Shown piece after piece: positions 7,004 through 14,262 of a DNA stretch of 36,251 nt (within the stretch, counting starts at the first letter, position 1; each line of letters opens with the position of its first letter). Origin of the DNA: an uncultured Olsenella sp. (GTDB lineage: Bacteria > Actinomycetota > Coriobacteriia > Coriobacteriales > Atopobiaceae); contig CASEQJ010000022.1 of assembly GCA_949290055.1 (NCBI GenBank), positions 1-36,251 on the forward strand, written 5' to 3'. A program made the position numbers and the translations under genes. The notes beneath the pieces were generated by a model, which ran no database searches, was not told where the DNA came from, and worked only from the letters and a program-made list of their open reading frames with translations.

Positions 7004-9031
7004 ATGCTCGACCCGGAGTACCTGGACCGGGCGGGCGACATGGTCGCCACGGTCTACGACCAGATAGAGAGCGAGATGCTGGAGCACCTTTGCCGCCTGC
7101 TGCTCGACCAGGGCGCCGGGGCGCTGGGACAGCGCGGGACGACCGCGCTCATGCTGCTCGCGCAGACCCAGGGGCCGTACCTCATGGGCGTCATCGACTC
7201 TCACCGCGACGAGGTGAGCGAGGCCGTGGCGCGCACCGTCGAGGACGCCATCCGCAGGAGCGACCGCGAGGACGCCGACCGCATCGGAGCCGACGCGTGG
7301 CTCGAGTCGGGCATGGCCGGGGAGTACCCGAGGCAGGCCCGCATGACGGCGCAGGGCATAGCCGAGGTGCTGGCGCGCGACAACGTGGACATGGCCCAGG
7401 GCGCCCTCGACCTGTGGAACCGCACCGTGGCGCGGGCCGTGACCAAGGTGAACACGGGCGCCGCCACGGCCGAGCGCGCCCTGCACGAGGCCGTGCGCGA
7501 GATGATGCGCCAGGGCATCTCCACGGTCACCTACCGCGACCCGGAGACCGGGCGGCACACCGTGACGAACCGCGTCGACGTCGCCGTGAGGCGCCACGTG
7601 CGCACCCAGCTCGCCCAGGACGGCATGCGCCGGACGCTCGACGTGTGCAGGGGCGCCGGGATACGCCTCGTCGAGGTCTCCAGCCACGGGGGCGCGCGCC
7701 CGAGCCACGCGAGGTGGCAGGGGCGCGTCTACTCGCTCAACGGCGAGGTGACCATAGACGGCGTGACCTACGGGGACTTCTACAGCGAGACGGGGTACGG
7801 CAGGGTGGACGGGCTGGGCGGCGCGAACTGCCGCCACAGCTTCGGCCCGTGGCTGCCCGGCACCCCGCGCAAGTACGACCCCGAGCCGGGGAACCCGAGC
7901 AGGCTGCCGTCGGATGAGGTCTACAGGCTCACGCAGGGTCAGAGGCGGCGCGAGAGGGACATCCGCCAGACCAAGCGCGAGCTCGCGGGCGCCCAGCTCG
8001 TGGCGGACCGGGACGCGAGCCTCGCGAACGTGGCGGAGGTCGAGAGGCTAAAGGCGAGGCTGCGCGACCAGCAGGAGGGCCTGAGGCGCTACATAGACGA
8101 GGCCAACGCCCGCGGGTCCGCCCCGGTGCTGCAGCGCGCCCCGAGCCGCGAGTGGGCCGGGGACATGCCCAAGATACGAAAGGGCGACGCGAGCCGCCGC
8201 ACCATGAGGGAGTTCATGGAGAGCGACGGGGTGAGGAGGGCGCTCAGGGCGAGGGGCGCGAGCGAGAGCGCGGTGCGCAGGGCGCTCTCGGAGGAGCTGA
8301 GGGCGCAGGGACTCGACGGGAGGAGCTGGGAGTACCTGAGCAGGTCGAGCCAGCAGGGCATCTTCCAGAGAGTCTTGGCGAGGTTCAGGCCGCCGAGGAA
8401 GGCGAAGTCGCCGGCGACGGCATCCGCCAGGGTCGAGAGCGCGCTCGGCATGGCAGCCGGCAACGTCGACCTGTCGGGGCTGCCCGGCGAGCTGGAGCGG
8501 CAGGTCGCGGACTCAGCGGAGATGCTGGCCGGGAGGTTCCCCAAGATGGCGGGCCACATCAGCGAGGTCTCGACGTGCGACCCCGCCGCGACGCCGAGGG
8601 GCTGCTCCAACGCCTACGCGTGGTGCTACCCGGCGAGCGGCCGCATCCAGATGAACCTGAGGTACTTCGGGGACGCAGCGTCGCTGCGCTCGAGCTACCA
8701 GAGGGACGTCGCGGCGGGCTTCCACCCGCCGGGATGCGACGAGCGCCAGATCTTCGTCCACGAGTTCTGCCACGCCGTCGACGGCTTCCTGGCCAGGAGC
8801 GGGAAGCTGCCGCAGACGAACGGGTACGTGAGCTCGAAGATACGCGGCCAGATAATGCGGAGGTGCGGGCTCAAGGTCTCCGACATCCCCGCGGCGGTGA
8901 GCCGATACGGGGCGAGCAGCGCCGCCGAGTGGTTCGCCGAGGCGCTGAGCGAGGCGCTGTGCAGCAGCAGCCCGAGGCCGGTCGCAACGGAGCTGCTAAA
9001 ATGGGTAGAAGACGCTATGAGGAGGGTCTGA
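7004..9031 (+). CDS. Minor capsid protein with C-terminal metallopeptidase-like domain
   Basis: 675 residues starting 3 bp after portal. Residues about 1-290 match phage minor capsid protein 2, with SSHGGARPSHARWQG and GANCRHSFGPW as landmarks. A coiled linker (300-350) follows. The C-terminus contains HEFCHAVD (His586, Glu587, His590, Asp593), an HExxH zinc-peptidase motif, followed by EWFAE (Glu642, Glu646) as possible third ligands. Such tails are often ejected effectors or maturation enzymes. The head role is firm; protease activity is inferred from the motif. Confidence 0.8.
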   Translation: MLDPEYLDRAGDMVATVYDQIESEMLEHLCRLLLDQGAGALGQRGTTALMLLAQTQGPYLMGVIDSHRDEVSEAVARTVEDAIRRSDREDADRIGADAWLESGMAGEYPRQARMTAQGIAEVLARDNVDMAQGALDLWNRTVARAVTKVNTGAATAERALHEAVREMMRQGISTVTYRDPETGRHTVTNRVDVAVRRHVRTQLAQDGMRRTLDVCRGAGIRLVEVSSHGGARPSHARWQGRVYSLNGEVTIDGVTYGDFYSETGYGRVDGLGGANCRHSFGPWLPGTPRKYDPEPGNPSRLPSDEVYRLTQGQRRRERDIRQTKRELAGAQLVADRDASLANVAEVERLKARLRDQQEGLRRYIDEANARGSAPVLQRAPSREWAGDMPKIRKGDASRRTMREFMESDGVRRALRARGASESAVRRALSEELRAQGLDGRSWEYLSRSSQQGIFQRVLARFRPPRKAKSPATASARVESALGMAAGNVDLSGLPGELERQVADSAEMLAGRFPKMAGHISEVSTCDPAATPRGCSNAYAWCYPASGRIQMNLRYFGDAASLRSSYQRDVAAGFHPPGCDERQIFVHEFCHAVDGFLARSGKLPQTNGYVSSKIRGQIMRRCGLKVSDIPAAVSRYGASSAAEWFAEALSEALCSSSPRPVATELLKWVEDAMRRV

Positions 9032-9032
9032 G

Positions 9033-9188
9033 ATGCTACCGATGCCGAACTTCATGACGAGCGAGTACGCCTACGCCGACGAGGACGGCTGGCACCTGCG
9101 CGACGAGGCGCCCGACGAGCTCAAGGAGGAGCTTGCCGAGTGGCGCCGCGAGATGGCCGAGGCCGAGGCCGAGGGAATCTGCGTCTAG
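9033..9188 (+). CDS. Small acidic head-operon protein
   Basis: 51 residues, ATG 9033 one base after the previous stop, preceded by GAGGAGG inside that gene. Very acidic, with a helical C-terminus rich in Glu and Ala (EAPDELKEELAEW). Function unknown. It is the last gene before a strong terminator. Confidence 0.55.
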   Translation: MLPMPNFMTSEYAYADEDGWHLRDEAPDELKEELAEWRREMAEAEAEGICV

Positions 9189-9216
9189 CTCCGAAACGCT
9201 CCGAACCTGCTACGAC

Positions 9217-9240
9217 AAGCCGCCCACGGGCGGCTTTTTT
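9217..9240 (+). terminator. Intrinsic terminator
   Basis: GCCGCCC (9219-9225) pairs with GGGCGGC (9228-9234), followed by six T. This is a textbook Rho-independent terminator between the packaging genes and the scaffold/capsid genes. The capsid block therefore probably has its own promoter or relies on read-through or antitermination. Confidence 0.9.
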
Positions 9241-9350
9241 CGTGCCGGGCGACACCGTCGGTACCTTCTCCCCATCGCCCGGGCATGCGCAAAAGGCCCA
9301 CCTGCCCCGCCCAGAGAAGGGCGCAAACAAACCCAGGGAAGGAGAAGGAC

Positions 9351-9890
9351 ATGGCAGTCGACAACGAGCCCAAGACCGTAACCGAGGGGAACGAGCCCAC
9401 CGAGCCCAAGCAGGGCGAGGAAGGAAAGGGCTCCGAGCCCATCGAGCCCGCGCAGGGCGGCGAAGGCCAAGCCGCAGGCGAGGGAGGGGTCGAGGACAAG
9501 CACGGCCATCCCGGCATCAACCGCGAGAAGTACCATCGCGACATGGCGGCCAAGGACAAGGAGATCGCCGAGCTCAGGGCGCAGGTCGCCGAGGCGACCA
9601 AGACCGAGGAGGGCTGCAAGGCCCTCGAGGAGCGCATCGCCAAGCTCGAGGCCGACCAGATGGACGAGCGCGTCACGCACAAGCTGGAGATGGCCGGGTG
9701 CCGCAACGCCAAGGCGGCCAAGGCCCTGCTCGATGACTACGACGGCGACGTGGACAAGCTCAAGGAGGCCTGCCCGTACCTCTTCTCCGAGACGAAGCAG
9801 ACCGGCTCGACCGGCCTCAGGCCGAGGGGCGAGGTCGACGGCATCGACGCCAAGCTCGACCGAGCCATGGGAATCAAGACGAAGGAGTAG
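9351..9890 (+). CDS. Capsid scaffolding protein
   Basis: 179 residues from ATG 9351 with GGAAGGAG upstream. The N-terminal 50 residues are disordered and rich in Glu, Gly and Pro. A coiled coil follows (about 60-110, KDKEIAELRAQVAE, ALEERIAKLEADQ), then a charged C-terminus. This layout and the position just before the capsid gene match phage scaffold (DUF4355/minor structural GP20 type), which templates procapsid assembly and then leaves. Confidence 0.82.
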   Translation: MAVDNEPKTVTEGNEPTEPKQGEEGKGSEPIEPAQGGEGQAAGEGGVEDKHGHPGINREKYHRDMAAKDKEIAELRAQVAEATKTEEGCKALEERIAKLEADQMDERVTHKLEMAGCRNAKAAKALLDDYDGDVDKLKEACPYLFSETKQTGSTGLRPRGEVDGIDAKLDRAMGIKTKE

Positions 9891-9893
9891 CCA

Positions 9894-10793
9894 ATGGCAC
9901 TGGGCGACTACGTAACCAAGTACACCGAACGGCTCGACAAGATCATCGAGCGCGAGACCCTGACCAGCGACCTCAACATGAACGGCGACCTGCTTGGCGA
10001 GTTCAGCGACTCCGGCGAGATCAAGGTGGCCACCATCGCGATGGACGGCCTCGCGAACTACGACCGCGAGACCGGCTTCGTCAAGGGCTCCGTCACCACC
10101 GGGTGGGAGACCTACAAGCTCCGCCACGACCGCGGCCGCGAGTTCGACATCGACGCCGTCGACGACGAGGAGCGCGCGGCGATCGTGTCCGCGAACGTCA
10201 TGGCGGAGTTCGAGCGCACCAAGGTCATCCCCGAGGTCGACGCCGTGCGCTTCGCGACGCTGGCGGAGAACGCGGGCAACACCGTGGCGGCGGACCTCAC
10301 CGCGCAGGACGCGGCCTACAAGGCCGTCGCCGAGGCCGAGGTGGCCATGGAGGACCTGGGCGCGGACCTCTCCCGCTGCATCCTCTACTGCACCTCCGCG
10401 GTCAAGCGGCTGCTCCGCGAGAACCAGAAGCAGAACTACCGCCTCGAGCAGGGGCAGAACCCCAACGAGAAGTTCCTCACGTGGGACGAGATGAAGATCG
10501 TGACCGTGCCCTCCGCGCGCTTCGCCAGCAAGGTGACGCTCAACGACGGCAAGACCGGCGGGCAGGAGGCCGGCGGCTTCGCGAAGGCCGAGGGCGGCAA
10601 GGCCATCAACTTCATGGTGGTCCACCCCTCCGCAGCCGCGGCGATCCAGCGCCACAAGAAGCTCCGCTACTTCGCGCCGGACGTGAACCAGGACAAGGAC
10701 GCCCACAAGTGGCAGTTCCGCCTCTTCCACGACCTGCTCGTGTACGAGAACAAGAGGGGCCTCATCTACTGCCACACCGCCGCGGCGGCCTAG
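9894..10793 (+). CDS. Major capsid protein
   Basis: 299 residues, 3 bp after the scaffold. The sequence lacks an N-terminal delta domain, in keeping with a separate scaffold. GDYVTKYTERLDKIIE at the start and FRLFHDLLVYENK near the end recall the HK97-fold capsids of Firmicutes and Actinomycetota siphoviruses. It builds the icosahedral shell. Confidence 0.82.
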   Translation: MALGDYVTKYTERLDKIIERETLTSDLNMNGDLLGEFSDSGEIKVATIAMDGLANYDRETGFVKGSVTTGWETYKLRHDRGREFDIDAVDDEERAAIVSANVMAEFERTKVIPEVDAVRFATLAENAGNTVAADLTAQDAAYKAVAEAEVAMEDLGADLSRCILYCTSAVKRLLRENQKQNYRLEQGQNPNEKFLTWDEMKIVTVPSARFASKVTLNDGKTGGQEAGGFAKAEGGKAINFMVVHPSAAAAIQRHKKLRYFAPDVNQDKDAHKWQFRLFHDLLVYENKRGLIYCHTAAAA

Positions 10794-10803
10794 GGGGTAG
10801 GCC

Positions 10804-11166
10804 GTGGCAGCCCCCGAGGTGACATACGCCTACTACTCCGGCACCTACGGTGGGACGCTCGACGAGGGCGGCTTCGCGGCCGCCCTCCCCCACGCCCTCG
10901 CCGAGGTCCGCAGGCTCACGTGGCCGAACGACCCCGTCGCGCTGGGGGCGGAGGAGGCGTGGCGGCGCGCCGTGTGCGCGGCCGCCGACGTCGACGCCGC
11001 CTACGGGTGCACCGGCGGCGCCGGCGGGCTCTCGTCGATCACGACCGGGACCGTGTCCATGAGCTTCGGCGGCGGTGGCGGCGCCCCCGCCTACGACGCG
11101 GACGTGGCGCGGGCCGTCTCCGGCGAGCTCGTCGGCACTGGCCTGCTCTTCATGGGGCTGGGGTGA
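10804..11166 (+). CDS. Head-tail connector (gp6-like adaptor)
   Basis: 120 residues, GTG start. The first gene after capsid, with the length and Ala-rich helical content (about 20-75) of HK97 gp6/SPP1 gp15-type adaptors, which dock under the portal. The Gly-rich stretch (about 85-95) may be the flexible loop. Assigned mainly by position. Confidence 0.6.
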   Translation: MAAPEVTYAYYSGTYGGTLDEGGFAAALPHALAEVRRLTWPNDPVALGAEEAWRRAVCAAADVDAAYGCTGGAGGLSSITTGTVSMSFGGGGGAPAYDADVARAVSGELVGTGLLFMGLG

Positions 11167-11492
11167 GCGGCGTGCGCATCCCTCCGATACCCCGCATGCT
11201 GCGCTGCGAGACCGTTGTCATCAAGAGGCAGGAGGACGCCGGATACGGCGAGCCCGTCCACATCGTCGTGGAGCGGTGCCGAATCGACCGAAGCTCCGCC
11301 CTGTCCCCCAACGACTACCAGCTGACCGCCGGGTGCTCCGCCCGCGTCTTCATCGACGCGACGGAGTACGACGGCGACCTCCTCGAGGGCGACCTCGTCG
11401 GCTTCGACGGGGAGTGGCACGCCGTGGCCAGCGTGGACCGCTGCGACCACCCCGACGGCACGGCGCACCACTGGGAGGCGGACGTCAGGTGA
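11163..11492 (+). CDS. Head closure/minor capsid protein
   Basis: 109 residues from GTG 11163, which overlaps the previous stop as GTGA. It is beta-rich (GDLVGFDGEWHAVASVDRC), as expected of the stopper or head-closure proteins that seal the connector. Assigned by order and fold type; weak on sequence alone. Confidence 0.6.
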   Translation: MSGVRIPPIPRMLRCETVVIKRQEDAGYGEPVHIVVERCRIDRSSALSPNDYQLTAGCSARVFIDATEYDGDLLEGDLVGFDGEWHAVASVDRCDHPDGTAHHWEADVR

Positions 11493-11839
11493 GCAGCAGG
11501 GTCGACGTCAGGGTGGACCTGCACGGCCTCGAGGCGCGCCTCGGCGAGGGGGCCCTGAGCGAGAAGCAGGCGGCCTTCGCCGAGCGCGTGGCCTTCGAGA
11601 CGAGGGACTACGTGCCCGTGGAGAGCGGCACCCTGCAGGGGTCCGAGCCGGTCAGCAGCGACTACGAGGGCGGGACGGTCGAGTGGAACACGCCCTACGC
11701 CGCCATCGTCGAGGGGATGCCCGAGTCGAGCATCAGGAAGACCATCAACCCGAACGCCCGCGCGCACTGGCCGCAGGCGGCGAAGTCCGAGAGGCTGGGC
11801 GCCTGGCAGGACTTCGCGAGGAAGCTGATGGAGGGGTGA
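11489..11839 (+). CDS. Tail completion/minor capsid protein (HK97 gp10-like)
   Basis: 116 residues, GTGA-coupled to the gene before. The middle (DYVPVESGTLQGSEP, VEWNTPYAAIVEGM) is the hallmark of phage minor capsid/HK97 gp10 proteins: a Y-V-P-x-x-x-G-x-L motif and a later Y-A. It joins the connector to the tail. Confidence 0.75.
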   Translation: MSSRVDVRVDLHGLEARLGEGALSEKQAAFAERVAFETRDYVPVESGTLQGSEPVSSDYEGGTVEWNTPYAAIVEGMPESSIRKTINPNARAHWPQAAKSERLGAWQDFARKLMEG

Positions 11840-11840
11840 C

Positions 11841-12248
11841 ATGGCAGACGCCATAGACATCGTGGACCGCGCCGCGGGCGCGCTCGCCGCGGCCGGCATC
11901 GAGGTGCTCGGGCGGCGCATCGACCGGCTGACGGGAAAGGACGGCACCGTCGTGCGCATGATGCCGCCCAGGACCGTGGCGACGTACTTCGACGGCTCGC
12001 GGCGCATCGACTGCACCCTGCAGGTCATATCCAAGCGCCTGGAGGACGCGGGCGCCGCGATGGACGAGTGCGACCGGGCGGCGGACGCACTGTGCGCCGC
12101 GGACCTCTCGAGCGCCAACGGCTCCTACGAGCTCGCCGACGCCGCCGAGCCGGCCGAGAGGGACAGCGACGTCGAGGAGCTGGCCGTCGGGACCGACAGG
12201 CGCCACGTCTGGGCCGCCCGCGTGCTCGTGAGAATCATCCGCTATTAG
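11841..12248 (+). CDS. Tail terminator/minor capsid protein
   Basis: 135 residues, two bases after the previous gene. MADAIDIVDRAAGALAAAG opens a compact alpha/beta fold like phage tail terminators, which cap the tail tube at its final length. Its place between the gp10-like gene and the tail tube gene agrees. Confidence 0.65.
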   Translation: MADAIDIVDRAAGALAAAGIEVLGRRIDRLTGKDGTVVRMMPPRTVATYFDGSRRIDCTLQVISKRLEDAGAAMDECDRAADALCAADLSSANGSYELADAAEPAERDSDVEELAVGTDRRHVWAARVLVRIIRY

Positions 12249-12262
12249 AGAGGAGCCAGAGA

Positions 12263-12979
12263 ATGGCAAAGAGCGACCTCGGCTTCGCGCGCAACTACGC
12301 GAACGCCCTGGAGATCAACATCACGCCCGGGGAGGCGGCGCCCACGTGGGCCATCCTGTCCCGCGGCATCACGTCCATCACGCCCTCGCCCAACGAGAGC
12401 ACCGAGGACAAGGACTACTACGACGGGTACGGCGTGCCCACCACGTGCGTGCAGAGCACGCAGATCCAGTACGAGGTCGAGGGCGACCGATGCTACGGCG
12501 ACCCCGCCCAGGACTACATCGCGAGCGTCGCGCTCGAGACCGGCGAGGGCCGCGAGACGCAGTTCCGCCACACCGCCGCGAACGGCGACGTCATCGAGGG
12601 CGACTGCACGCTGCTCGAGCTCGTCCCCAACTCCGGGCAGGGCGAGGCGTCCGCGATGGGCACGTTCTCCTGCACCATCTCCACGGCCGGCTCCCCGACC
12701 TACACCCCCGCGGGCAAGCTCAAGCTCCCCGAGAGGGTCGAGGCCGAGGCGGTGAGCGTCGCTGCCGGCGCGAAGGTCCGCATCGAGACCACCGTGACGC
12801 CCGCCGAGGCCAACCCCAAGTGCTTCTTCGCGTCCGGAAACACCGACGTGGCCACCGTCGACAGCGACGGCAACGTCACGGGCGTTTCCGAGGGCGAGGC
12901 CACCGTCACCGTGCGGGCCGCCTCCAAGCCGTCCGTCATGGCCAGCGTCAAGGTCACCGTCACGGCCGCCAGCCAGTAA
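12263..12979 (+). CDS. Major tail protein with Ig-like (Big_2) domain
   Basis: 238 residues, start ATG 12263 after AGAGAGGAG. Residues 1-150 are the tail-tube beta-sandwich. Residues about 155-236 form a bacterial Ig-like Big_2 domain (NTDVATVDSDGNVTGVSEGE, ATVTVRA). Such domains project from phage tails and may stick weakly to mucus or cell-surface glycans. A strong terminator follows. Confidence 0.85.
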   Translation: MAKSDLGFARNYANALEINITPGEAAPTWAILSRGITSITPSPNESTEDKDYYDGYGVPTTCVQSTQIQYEVEGDRCYGDPAQDYIASVALETGEGRETQFRHTAANGDVIEGDCTLLELVPNSGQGEASAMGTFSCTISTAGSPTYTPAGKLKLPERVEAEAVSVAAGAKVRIETTVTPAEANPKCFFASGNTDVATVDSDGNVTGVSEGEATVTVRAASKPSVMASVKVTVTAASQ

Positions 12980-13008
12980 AGCGACACCTTCCATAACCTC
13001 CGAGGCAC

Positions 13009-13047
13009 GGGGGCGCGGGCTTGTGAGCGGCCCGCGCCCCCTTCTTC
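13009..13047 (+). terminator. Intrinsic terminator after the tail tube gene
   Basis: A perfect 12-bp stem, GGGGGCGCGGGC (13009-13020) with GCCCGCGCCCCC (13030-13041), is followed by TTCTTC. Termination here would let the abundant tube and capsid transcripts outnumber the downstream tail genes. Confidence 0.85.
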
Positions 13048-13079
13048 ATGCCTAGCTCACGGGCAGAGAAAGGAAGGAC

Positions 13080-13598
13080 ATGGCGGTACTCAACGCGACG
13101 AGGGCCTACGAGGACGTCTACCTCGAGGACCCGGAGGAGAACCCCGACACCCCGCGCTTCCGCGTGTGGCTCGACGACCGCAGCATCGAGGAGATGCTGG
13201 GCAAGATCAAGGACGCCGTCGACCGCGCCAAGGAGATCAGCCGCAGGGAGCGCGAGGCGAAGACCGACGAGGAGCGCGCGGAGGTCAGCCGCATGATGGC
13301 CCGCCACCAGAGGCGCGTCATCTCCGCGGTCATCGGGGCGGACGGCTACCGGACCGTGCTCGAGTGGATGGGCGGGGGCGAGGCCGTCGACCCCGAGACG
13401 CACATCCGCCAGATCGGGGAGGTGTACGGGGCGCTCCTCAGCATGGTGGCCCGGAAGGCGACGAGCCAGCAGCTCCGGGAGTGCGGCCTCTACCTGACCG
13501 AGCAGAACCGCCGGAGCGGCGCCGCGACCCGGGGCGGGCGCCAGCGGTTCAAGGACGCCAACGGCGGGAGCGACGGCAAGAAGAAGCGCCGCAAGTGA
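13080..13598 (+). CDS. Tail assembly chaperone (gpG-like)
   Basis: 172 residues, ATG with AAAGGAAGG upstream. It is a helical, charged protein with a basic Lys/Arg tail, lying between the tube gene and the tape measure, the usual slot for the G chaperone. The next chaperone starts by GTGA overlap rather than by an evident programmed frameshift. Confidence 0.72.
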   Translation: MAVLNATRAYEDVYLEDPEENPDTPRFRVWLDDRSIEEMLGKIKDAVDRAKEISRREREAKTDEERAEVSRMMARHQRRVISAVIGADGYRTVLEWMGGGEAVDPETHIRQIGEVYGALLSMVARKATSQQLRECGLYLTEQNRRSGAATRGGRQRFKDANGGSDGKKKRRK

Positions 13599-14260
13599 TA
13601 GCCACCGACCTCACGACGAGGCGCGTCGAGCTGCCCGACGGGGGCAGGGCACTGCCCTACGAGTGGGAGGGCGAGACCGTCCTCGTGAGGGACGACGCCG
13701 AGACCGTGCTCGAGTGCATCTCCCTGCTCCGGGACGAGGACGCCCCCGCGGAGGAGAAGTCGCGCAGGTTCATGGGGCTCTTCTTCGATGACTGGAGGGA
13801 CGCGTACGCGGCGTGCGACTACGACCCGGCCAGACTCGGCCGCCTCATAGAGGACGCCGTCTGGGACGTCTGCGGGCTCGACGTCAGGGGCGACAGGCAG
13901 CACGACCGGCCGCTCTGGGACCCGGTCGAGGACGCGGCCATCATCCGCACGAGCCTCAGGCAGGCCTACGGCATCGACTGGGACGAGGTGCGCGACCAGG
14001 TCAGCTTCGCCGAGTTCGTCGCCCTCGTCGGCGGCGTGCCGCGGGACACCCCGCTCGGCATGGCCATTCACTACCGCAACCCGAGGACGAGGTCCAAGCC
14101 GACGAAGAGGAACGCGAACCGCAAGGAAATCGAGGAGTGGGAGCGCCTGCACAGGGCTCTCGCGCTCAGGGGCCGTAGCTCACGCGGCGCTGGCGAGAAG
14201 GGACAGTCGGACGGCGCGATGCGCGACGCATTCGCCGCCCTCAAGCGCGCAGCGAGGTGA
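13595..14260 (+). CDS. Tail assembly chaperone (Gp15 family)
   Basis: 221 residues from GTG 13595, coupled to the gene before. LLRDEDAPAEEKSRRFMGLF and the aspartate-rich central part (ACDYDPARLGRLIEDAVWD) match the bacteriophage Gp15 family, the second tail chaperone of Gram-positive siphoviruses. The C-terminus is basic. It works with gpG on the tape measure. Confidence 0.8.
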   Translation: MIATDLTTRRVELPDGGRALPYEWEGETVLVRDDAETVLECISLLRDEDAPAEEKSRRFMGLFFDDWRDAYAACDYDPARLGRLIEDAVWDVCGLDVRGDRQHDRPLWDPVEDAAIIRTSLRQAYGIDWDEVRDQVSFAEFVALVGGVPRDTPLGMAIHYRNPRTRSKPTKRNANRKEIEEWERLHRALALRGRSSRGAGEKGQSDGAMRDAFAALKRAAR

Positions 14261-14262
14261 GC

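Noticed and set aside
4322..7837. Very long minus-strand open frame opposite terminase, portal and head genes
   Set aside because: It is rich in His, Arg, Gly and Val with no domain sense, and lies opposite three recognisable genes. Such shadows are common at this G+C content.
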